Origin: Cyclobacteriaceae bacterium
Lineage (GTDB): Bacteria > Bacteroidota > Bacteroidia > Cytophagales > Cyclobacteriaceae
Length of the DNA stretch: 6,456 nt
Assembly: GCA_019751475.1 (NCBI GenBank)
Contig: JAIENH010000480.1
Coordinates: forward strand, 1-6,456
Reading direction: 5' to 3'
Part shown: one piece after another, positions 1 to 4,245 of the stretch
Numbering within the stretch: position 1 is the first letter of the stretch
Layout of the letters: each line of letters begins with the position of its first letter
Notes under the pieces: generated by a model
Seen by the model: the letters and a program-made list of their open reading frames with translations, nothing else
Databases searched by the model: none
Told to the model about the DNA's origin: nothing
Made by a program: the position numbers and the translations under genes

Positions 1-1
1 A

Positions 2-121
2 TTCTACTTCACGAAGGCCGGCAGCGTCTATCACCCCGACCACTCTGTGCTGGTGCGTGATAAGCAATACACCGAAGACTGGTACCTCACGATTGATTTG
101 TGGCGGAAGAGCAGGTTTTAA
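2..121 (+). CDS. C-terminal fragment of an unidentified protein, possibly an outer-membrane beta-barrel
   Basis: An open frame runs from the window edge to a TAA at 119-121 and encodes the last 39 residues of a gene whose start lies outside the window. I do not recognise the family. The fragment is rich in aromatic and charged residues. Its last 13 residues (WYLTIDLWRKSRF) alternate polar and hydrophobic positions and finish with a terminal Phe, the pattern seen in the closing strand of many outer-membrane beta-barrels. That suggests, but does not prove, an outer-membrane protein. Its base composition looks like that of rlmB and recQ rather than that of the AT-rich genes to its right, so it probably belongs to the resident chromosome. 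It converges on the methyltransferase gene with only 54 bases between the two stop codons. Coding status is moderately sure; function is unknown. Confidence 0.55.
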   Translation, partial: FYFTKAGSVYHPDHSVLVRDKQYTEDWYLTIDLWRKSRF

Positions 122-175
122 AATCAGTTATTGGTTGCGCAGAAAGTCTTGTTAAGAACCATTGCATAGATTTGG

Positions 176-760
176 TTAGTGAAACAGTTTCAAATTTCTT
201 CTGTCTACCCCTATTTGTTCTCCGATTAGATTTGAAATGTCCACAACTGCCCCGTGTTCAATAAACACTTCATAAAATTTATTCGGGTTATCCCCCCAGT
301 AAATCATAGCACAAGCCATTGGTGCGCCCTTTCCTGAGTCTTGTCCGTTCTCTAAAAAACGTAGTCTAGTGTCGTAGAGAAAACAAATTGACTTCGCTTT
401 GGTGAAAACATATTTTTTCCAATGAGATGTATTGGCTGCGATGGGCACAAGTGCCAGTACCTGGGAACCATACTCCTCGTATGAGTAGGCACATCGCGCT
501 AGCCAATTTTTGATTGTTGTCCCTCGCTCTTTGTCAATGCCGTATGGTGGATTTACGTAGATGGTCGGAAAGTTCCAACTATCCTTCAGTCCGTCATGTT
601 TTGGCAAATGATACTCCGTCCGTGCATGAACAACCGAGAACTCATTGGAGCAAGGGTCAAGGTCGATATGTCCACCAAAAACTTCTTTTACTGCTTTCAC
701 ATACTTCTGTGGCGTCCCCCAACTTTGGCTCAATGTGTTTATAGATCTTCCTGCACTCAT
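176..760 (-). CDS. Phage-type DNA N6-adenine methyltransferase (Dam family) of a type II restriction-modification system
   Basis: The 194-residue protein should transfer a methyl group from S-adenosylmethionine to adenine N6 in DNA, protecting host sites from the endonuclease encoded just upstream. Visible motifs are WGTP at residues 14-17, LDPCS at 34-38 and the catalytic NPPYG at 70-74. A later segment with RLRF near 133-136 and a following Ala-rich strand (APMACAMIYWG) is also typical of phage N-6-adenine methyltransferases (the family described by PF05869). No separate target-recognition domain is evident, so the protein is compact. I chose the ATG at 760-758: it overlaps the endonuclease TGA as ATGA, and GGAAGA lies ten bases upstream. 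A TTG at 778 would add six residues but is a weaker start. The family is clear; the recognition sequence cannot be read from the protein, and an orphan or phage-derived role is the alternative. Confidence 0.88.
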   Translation of the reverse strand: MSAGRSINTLSQSWGTPQKYVKAVKEVFGGHIDLDPCSNEFSVVHARTEYHLPKHDGLKDSWNFPTIYVNPPYGIDKERGTTIKNWLARCAYSYEEYGSQVLALVPIAANTSHWKKYVFTKAKSICFLYDTRLRFLENGQDSGKGAPMACAMIYWGDNPNKFYEVFIEHGAVVDISNLIGEQIGVDRRNLKLFH

Positions 761-1896
761 TTTAAAATGGTCTTCCAATTTTTATTTTTTAGTTCTTTCA
801 ATTCATCTTTGAGTGTAGAAAGCTTTTTCTTTTTCGGTGAAATAATATTGAACCAACTTTCAACCGTTTTTAAATTAGTGCTGAAATATTCAAGCAGAAT
901 TCTATCAGCTTCCAAGTTCATTTGAACTTTGGTGAATTGGTTCTTCTTCTTCCCCTTGGTGTAACTTGTAAGGAAAGTTTCTCTTATAAGTTTCTGCTCT
1001 TTCTTAGGATTGAGCAGTAGTTGGTCAATAAATTCAGAAAGTCCCTTGTCAGTAAGGAAAACAAGCCAGTCGTACGACTGAGCTAAGACTTTGAGTTCTT
1101 TGTTTGGATTTTCGGAGGTGAACCAGTTACCGTGATTGCTAACAACACCAACTGTCAAAATAAATCGCCTTAACAGTTCTTTGTCATTGGAATAGATTAT
1201 TTCTTCCATCAAGTCCACAAATGGCTTGATAACATAAGTGCCGTTGCTTCTGTAGATGATGCCGTGTAATTCACCTTTTTCAGTCCTGATTTTTTGAAGA
1301 GATGATGCTGCTCTGGCTACATAAGCTCCTTGCTTAGCTTTTTCAATGGTCTGAGGACCTTTGGTCATTCCTTCCTCAACTCCAACTCGCTTGCATTCGA
1401 AAATCGCATACGGTTTTTTACTCTGTTCGTAAATGTGCAAGTCGAATGTTTTGCCATGGTCTGCCTTGATACTAGTGAGTAAAAATGAATTTTCGGATGT
1501 TGCGATGGTGCAAGCATTTCGTAAAATGCCATTGCTCAAAAGTTGATTAGATTTTCTTTCAAGTCCAGTCAGATCAAACTTGACGGCTTCAAGTGTTTTG
1601 AGAATTGTATTTGCAGTGATTGATTTGTCCGTCTTGCCAACATTTATTATTGAGTTGCGGATTATTGGATGAAGTGAATATTCAACATTGTGAGTAATAT
1701 CTGGGTTGCCGTATTCCTCTAATCCACGTTCAATGGAAATTTGATTATTAAGCCCCCAAGTTTTTAAAAGATAGTAAGTTATGATTTCAACAAGTGTCCC
1801 CAATGCTCGTCCAGCAGCCTTTTTGGGGTCTTTTGCATGATTGAAAACCTCGTCTGCTAATACTCTTTGTAGTTTGTCAACAGATTCGTAAGCCAT
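757..1896 (-). CDS. Putative type II restriction endonuclease, PD-(D/E)XK fold
   Basis: This 379-residue protein probably cleaves unmethylated DNA at the site modified by the downstream methyltransferase. The main evidence is a PD-(D/E)XK nuclease signature: Asp152 in FDLHIY, then a hairpin-length gap, then Glu167-Cys168-Lys169 in IFECKR. The well-ordered stretch after it (KGPQTIEKAKQGAYVARA, 179-196) looks like a conserved helix of the active-site region. An acidic residue in an N-terminal helix (Glu37) could be a further metal ligand. The C-terminal 80 residues are lysine-rich, which suits DNA contact. There is no signal peptide or membrane segment. The ATG at 1896-1894 has AAGGA shortly upstream. 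Pairing with an adenine methyltransferase through an ATGA overlap strongly supports a restriction function; the sequence alone would only support 'PD-(D/E)XK nuclease'. Subtype and target site are unknown. The gene is AT-rich compared with its chromosomal neighbours, consistent with transfer. Confidence 0.78.
   Translation of the reverse strand: MAYESVDKLQRVLADEVFNHAKDPKKAAGRALGTLVEIITYYLLKTWGLNNQISIERGLEEYGNPDITHNVEYSLHPIIRNSIINVGKTDKSITANTILKTLEAVKFDLTGLERKSNQLLSNGILRNACTIATSENSFLLTSIKADHGKTFDLHIYEQSKKPYAIFECKRVGVEEGMTKGPQTIEKAKQGAYVARAASSLQKIRTEKGELHGIIYRSNGTYVIKPFVDLMEEIIYSNDKELLRRFILTVGVVSNHGNWFTSENPNKELKVLAQSYDWLVFLTDKGLSEFIDQLLLNPKKEQKLIRETFLTSYTKGKKKNQFTKVQMNLEADRILLEYFSTNLKTVESWFNIISPKKKKLSTLKDELKELKNKNWKTILK
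771..776 (-). promoter_or_regulatory. Ribosome binding site that decides the methyltransferase start
   Basis: On the minus strand GGAAGA lies ten bases before the ATG at 760, inside the last codons of the endonuclease gene. It supports the ATG over the in-frame TTG at 778, which lies upstream of this motif. Together with the ATGA overlap it points to reinitiation or coupled translation by ribosomes finishing the endonuclease. Confidence 0.5.
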
Positions 1897-1909
1897 TTTA
1901 TCCTTTGTC

Positions 1910-1917
1910 CAAAGATA
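1910..1917 (-). promoter_or_regulatory. Candidate -7 promoter element of the restriction-modification operon
   Basis: The minus strand reads TATCTTTG here, a full match to the Bacteroidota -7 consensus TAnnTTTG, 13 bases before the endonuclease ATG. I found no TTG at the expected -33 spacing, so only half of the promoter is supported. If used, the leader would be very short, about ten bases, and would barely include the AAGGA ribosome binding site. Confidence 0.4.
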
Positions 1918-1993
1918 CGTTTTTCAGTCAATTTAGCTGTTTTTGTAAGAAGTTTGCACTCGTTTTAGGTCGGAGTAAACCCAGATTGAAGTA

Positions 1994-2019
1994 AAACTTT
2001 GAAGCAACTATCAAAGTTT
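1994..2019. repeat. Perfect 9-bp inverted repeat in the divergent intergenic region
   Basis: AAACTTTGA at 1994-2002 and TCAAAGTTT at 2011-2019 are exact reverse complements separated by eight bases. The repeat lies between the start of the restriction-modification operon and rlmB, where no transcript should end, so an operator is more likely than a terminator. The arms are AT-rich and no T-run follows. No controller (C) protein gene is present in the window, so the binding protein, if there is one, is unknown. Confidence 0.4.
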
Positions 2020-2054
2020 GTCTGGTAATATTCTGACCACGGGAAGATCAATCC

Positions 2055-2062
2055 TAACTTTG
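2055..2062 (+). promoter_or_regulatory. Candidate -7 promoter element of rlmB
   Basis: TAACTTTG matches the Bacteroidota -7 consensus TAnnTTTG. CTG at 2033-2035, 19 bases upstream, agrees at two of three positions with the -33 TTG. Transcription would begin near 2067-2069, giving a leader of about 55 bases before the rlmB ATG. Confidence 0.4.
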
Positions 2063-2121
2063 TCAGGCGGCAATTTATTCGTGTCTTTGTGCCGTACGAA
2101 CCCTACCCAACTAAGTAAACG

Positions 2122-2862
2122 ATGGAAAAGACCGAACTGATCTACGGCACGCGTGCAGTCATAGAGGCTGTGCGGGCAGGCCGCCAAATCGAAAAGATAT
2201 TTCTGCAAGCCGGCCTGAACAATGACTTGATGAAAGAGTTGGTCGGCACACTCAAAGAAAATGATGTGCCTTTTAGTTGGGTACCCATCGAGAAGATTAG
2301 CCGACTTACGTCTAAAAACCACCAAGGGGTGGTAGGATTTTTATCGGCCATTCAATACGCTTCATTGCAAAGCCTGATTGACAAAGCCTATGCCGAAGGC
2401 AGGATACCGTTCTTTCTATTGCTCGATCGCATCACCGATGTAAGAAATTTTGGTGCAGTGGCTCGTACGTGCGAGTGTGCCGGGCTGGATGCACTTGTGA
2501 TTGAAGAAAAAGGAAATGCGCCCATCACCAGCGATGCAGTGAAAACATCTGCGGGGGCGCTGCATCATCTCCCCGTATGCCGTGTGAAGTCATTGAAGCA
2601 GACAATAAAAGATCTTCAGGAAAATGGAATACAAGTTGTGGCTTGTACGGAAAAAGCCGAAAAGCCACTGTACCAGGTTGACCTCTCTATTCCAACTGCA
2701 CTGCTGCTAGGATCAGAAGAAGATGGCATTGCCCCGGCTTTGCTGAAGGAAGTAGATTCACTGGTGCGAATCCCCATGAAGGGAAAAATCGAATCGCTTA
2801 ATGTGTCAGTAGCGGCTGCGGTGGCGATTTATGAAGTAGTGCGGCAGAAGGACTTCAAATAA
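2122..2862 (+). CDS. rlmB: 23S rRNA (guanosine-2'-O-)-methyltransferase RlmB, SpoU/TrmH family
   Basis: This cytoplasmic enzyme methylates the 2'-hydroxyl of a guanosine in the peptidyl-transferase region of 23S rRNA (G2251 in E. coli), using S-adenosylmethionine. At 246 residues it has the normal family length. An N-terminal substrate-binding domain begins IYGTRAVIEAV (7-17) and reaches about residue 75. The SPOUT catalytic domain follows, with motif 1 around Asn109 to Arg115 (NFGAVAR), motif 2 LGSEEDGI at 196-203 and motif 3 running from IPMKG (217-221) through SLNVSVA (225-231). These form the trefoil knot and cofactor site. The usual DPxN of motif 1 reads DVRN here. The ATG is preceded by A-rich sequence without a Shine-Dalgarno, as is common in Bacteroidota. 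The gene is monocistronic in this window and converges on manC. The SpoU family is certain; RlmB rather than another TrmH paralogue is likely from the N-terminal domain. Confidence 0.93.
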   Translation: MEKTELIYGTRAVIEAVRAGRQIEKIFLQAGLNNDLMKELVGTLKENDVPFSWVPIEKISRLTSKNHQGVVGFLSAIQYASLQSLIDKAYAEGRIPFFLLLDRITDVRNFGAVARTCECAGLDALVIEEKGNAPITSDAVKTSAGALHHLPVCRVKSLKQTIKDLQENGIQVVACTEKAEKPLYQVDLSIPTALLLGSEEDGIAPALLKEVDSLVRIPMKGKIESLNVSVAAAVAIYEVVRQKDFK

Positions 2863-2897
2863 ACTTCTTAAGGGCATCTCTAAAAACCTTTGCAGTC

Positions 2898-2918
2898 ATA
2901 CCGGACTTGTTCCGGTAT
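2898..2918 (+). repeat. REP-like hairpin unit 1
   Basis: ATACCGGA (2898-2905) pairs perfectly with TCCGGTAT (2911-2918) around a five-base CTTGT loop. GTCAT at 2895-2899 overlaps the 5' edge of the stem. It is the plus-oriented copy of the two related units inside the 128-bp element. Confidence 0.65.
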
Positions 2919-2943
2919 CCACTTGTGCAATGGTTAAATCAAG

Positions 2944-2965
2944 ATTCCGGCTCAAAGGCCGGAAT
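2944..2965 (-). repeat. REP-like hairpin unit 2, inverted relative to unit 1
   Basis: ATTCCGGC (2944-2951) pairs perfectly with GCCGGAAT (2958-2965) around a six-base loop. Read on the minus strand the unit begins GTCATTCCGG, closely matching GTCATACCGG of unit 1. The differences from unit 1 lie on both sides of each stem and keep it paired (A-T pairs swapped, A-T changed to C-G), which suggests selection on the structure or descent from differing repeat copies. Confidence 0.65.
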
Positions 2966-3001
2966 GACGTTTCACTATTCACGAGGTTTTTAGAGATGCC
3001 A

Positions 3002-4078
3002 CTAAAGGTATTCGTTGCCGTTTTGCTTGGCCTTCAAGTCGTTTACATATCTGCGAAACATTTCTTCTTTGTCTTTCTCACAGATGATCACCACATTTTC
3101 GAATACGCCTACTAAAAATCCATTGAGTCCCTGCACTACGACCAGTTTGTCTTTCGGGCCTTTTATTACAGAGTTGCGCGTATCGTACACTAACGCATCA
3201 GCATTTACCACGTTGTTGTTCTCATCACGGGGAGAGGCCTCGTGCAGCGATGCCCATGAGCCCAAGTCAGACCAACTGAAATTACCCAACGATACATACA
3301 CGTTGTCAGCTTTTTCCATGATGCCGTAGTCGATGGAGATATTTTTGGTCTGCGAATAGATTTGCATCACCAATGGCTTTTCTTCTGGTGAAAATAATTT
3401 GGGCCTGATTTCTTCAAACGCCTCCGACATTTCAGGGAGGTAACGCTTAAATGCTTCTAGTATCGCATTTACACCCCAGATAAATACACCCGAATTCCAC
3501 ACAAAGTCACCACTCTCTAAAAATGTTTTTGCCAAGGCGAGAGCTGGCTTTTCCGTAAAGGTCTTCACCTTCTTCAGGTGCGATTTGCTTTCCAGGAATT
3601 GAATATAACCGTAGCCCGTTTCGGGTCGTGTGGGTTTGATGCCGAGCGTAATTAGCTTGTCTTGCGACTTGGCCTGGTCTATCGCCTTTTGCGTGGTCTG
3701 TAAAAATTCTTTTTCGTTGAGGATGAGATGGTCTGACGGGCTTACTACCATCACGGCCTGCGGATCTTTTAAAAAGATGCGATTAGCTGCGTAAACGATG
3801 CAAGGTGCGGTATTTTTCCGCATCGGTTCTGCCACAATCTGGTCATCGTGAATGCCGGGTATTTGTTCGCGCACCAGGGCCGCATGCTCTTCGTGCGTCA
3901 CTACTAGTATATTCTCACGGGGGCAGAGGCTGCCATAACGATCGTAGGTGGATTGAAGGAGGGTCTTGCCCGTGCCCAACACATCCAGAAACTGCTTGGG
4001 CTTGGCATTTCGGCTATACGGCCAGAAACGAGTGCCGATACCGCCCGCCATCAGCACTACGTACAAATTCTTGTCCAT
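3002..4078 (-). CDS. manC: Mannose-1-phosphate guanylyltransferase (GDP-mannose pyrophosphorylase)
   Basis: The enzyme joins mannose-1-phosphate and GTP to give GDP-mannose and pyrophosphate, supplying mannose, fucose and related sugars to surface polysaccharides and glycoproteins in the cytoplasm. The nucleotidyltransferase signature AGGIGTRFWPYSR is at residues 11-23 with KPKQF at 26-30. Further family motifs are SPSDH at 113-117 (metal-binding Asp116), ETGYGYIQ at 153-160, FTEKP at 174-178, WNSGVFIW at 194-201 and SIDYGIMEK at 248-256. At 358 residues it is the single-function form, lacking the C-terminal mannose-6-phosphate isomerase domain of longer ManC/AlgA proteins. I chose the ATG at 4078-4076, which has AAGGA six bases upstream; the in-frame TTG at 4084 abuts that ribosome binding site and is unlikely. 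The gene diverges from recQ and is not seen in a sugar cluster here. The family is very secure; the symbol manC follows common usage. Confidence 0.93.
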   Translation of the reverse strand: MDKNLYVVLMAGGIGTRFWPYSRNAKPKQFLDVLGTGKTLLQSTYDRYGSLCPRENILVVTHEEHAALVREQIPGIHDDQIVAEPMRKNTAPCIVYAANRIFLKDPQAVMVVSPSDHLILNEKEFLQTTQKAIDQAKSQDKLITLGIKPTRPETGYGYIQFLESKSHLKKVKTFTEKPALALAKTFLESGDFVWNSGVFIWGVNAILEAFKRYLPEMSEAFEEIRPKLFSPEEKPLVMQIYSQTKNISIDYGIMEKADNVYVSLGNFSWSDLGSWASLHEASPRDENNNVVNADALVYDTRNSVIKGPKDKLVVVQGLNGFLVGVFENVVIICEKDKEEMFRRYVNDLKAKQNGNEYL

Positions 4079-4084
4079 TTTCAA

Positions 4085-4089
4085 TCCTT
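4085..4089 (-). promoter_or_regulatory. Ribosome binding site that decides the manC start
   Basis: The minus strand reads AAGGA six bases before the ATG at 4078. This spacing favours that ATG, because the alternative TTG at 4084 touches the motif directly. Confidence 0.55.
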
Positions 4090-4158
4090 ACATAACATTC
4101 TTCGGCCCCTTCCGTTCACCCTACTCGACCCAGCATTTCGTTTAATTTTTGACGGTGA

Positions 4159-4184
4159 ATTGAATAATTATTACTACATTCAAT
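4159..4184. repeat. AT-rich 7-bp inverted repeat in the manC-recQ intergenic region
   Basis: ATTGAAT (4159-4165) and ATTCAAT (4178-4184) are reverse complements separated by 12 bases, and the 10-bp palindrome AATAATTATT overlaps the left arm at 4163-4172. The position between divergent genes would suit an operator, but such short AT-rich repeats also arise by chance. Confidence 0.25.
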
Positions 4185-4196
4185 GCCCATTCGAAC

Positions 4197-4235
4197 TTAA
4201 TCGATTGCGGAAGGCAAATGTAAGGATTTAATCGA
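4197..4235. repeat. Two direct copies of TTAATCGA just before recQ
   Basis: TTAATCGA occurs at 4197-4204 and again at 4228-4235, 31 bases apart start to start, about three helical turns. The first copy is part of the palindrome AATCGATT (4199-4206). Both lie within 50 bases of the recQ start and could be regulator sites. No known regulator motif is recognised. Confidence 0.25.
4215..4222 (-). promoter_or_regulatory. Candidate -7 promoter element of manC
   Basis: The minus strand reads TACATTTG, a full match to TAnnTTTG, and points toward manC. It would give a leader of about 120 bases. The -33 region is weak (TTC 18 bases upstream) and would fall at the first bases of recQ. No comparable element was found for recQ itself. 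Confidence 0.33.
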
Positions 4236-4245
4236 CTCAGGAACC

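Larger units (their letters stand above)
2873..3000. repeat. 128-bp MITE/REPIN-like palindromic element with 17-bp terminal inverted repeats
   Basis: GGCATCTCTAAAAACCT at 2873-2889 is the exact reverse complement of 2984-3000. Between these ends lie two hairpins (2898-2918 and 2944-2965), each with GTCAT on its outer side and in opposite orientation, so the whole element is close to a large palindrome with internal divergence. It carries no ORF of its own and fills nearly all of the space between the convergent rlmB and manC genes, stopping one base before the manC stop codon. The layout resembles a non-autonomous mobile element (MITE) or a REPIN, a pair of inverted REP units. No clear target-site duplication flanks it. 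It may also serve as a bidirectional transcription barrier, although no T-run typical of an intrinsic terminator follows the hairpins. Confidence 0.7.

Noticed and set aside
180..192. Palindrome TGAAAC-A-GTTTCA at the end of the methyltransferase gene as a terminator
   Set aside because: A one-base loop cannot form a normal RNA hairpin and no T-run follows; it lies inside coding sequence.
514..925. Plus-strand open frames opposite the methyltransferase and endonuclease
   Set aside because: They overlap well-supported minus-strand genes and their translations show no domain-like pattern; they are shadows.
914..929. Near-palindrome AAGTTCA-TT-TGAACTT inside the endonuclease gene as an internal operator for the methyltransferase
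   Set aside because: It is within coding sequence, the spacer is two bases, and no promoter-like element lies near it; a chance repeat in AT-rich DNA is adequate.
122..1960. Direct repeats (attachment sites) flanking the restriction-modification genes
   Set aside because: Comparing 122-175 with 1897-2060 gave only short gapped matches such as TTGTTAAGAA versus TTGTAAGAA; nothing long enough to call a duplication.
2867..3007. Target-site duplication around the 128-bp element (CTTAAG versus CTAAAG)
   Set aside because: One mismatch, and the two copies do not abut the element symmetrically.
2930..3115. Small 61-residue hydrophobic plus-strand ORF spanning the palindromic element
   Set aside because: It runs through the repeat element and the antisense of the manC 3' end; hydrophobic content reflects the complementary strand, and no ribosome binding site is seen.
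3805..4231. Plus-strand open frames opposite the start of manC
   Set aside because: Antisense to the conserved nucleotidyltransferase signature of manC; no recognisable protein features.
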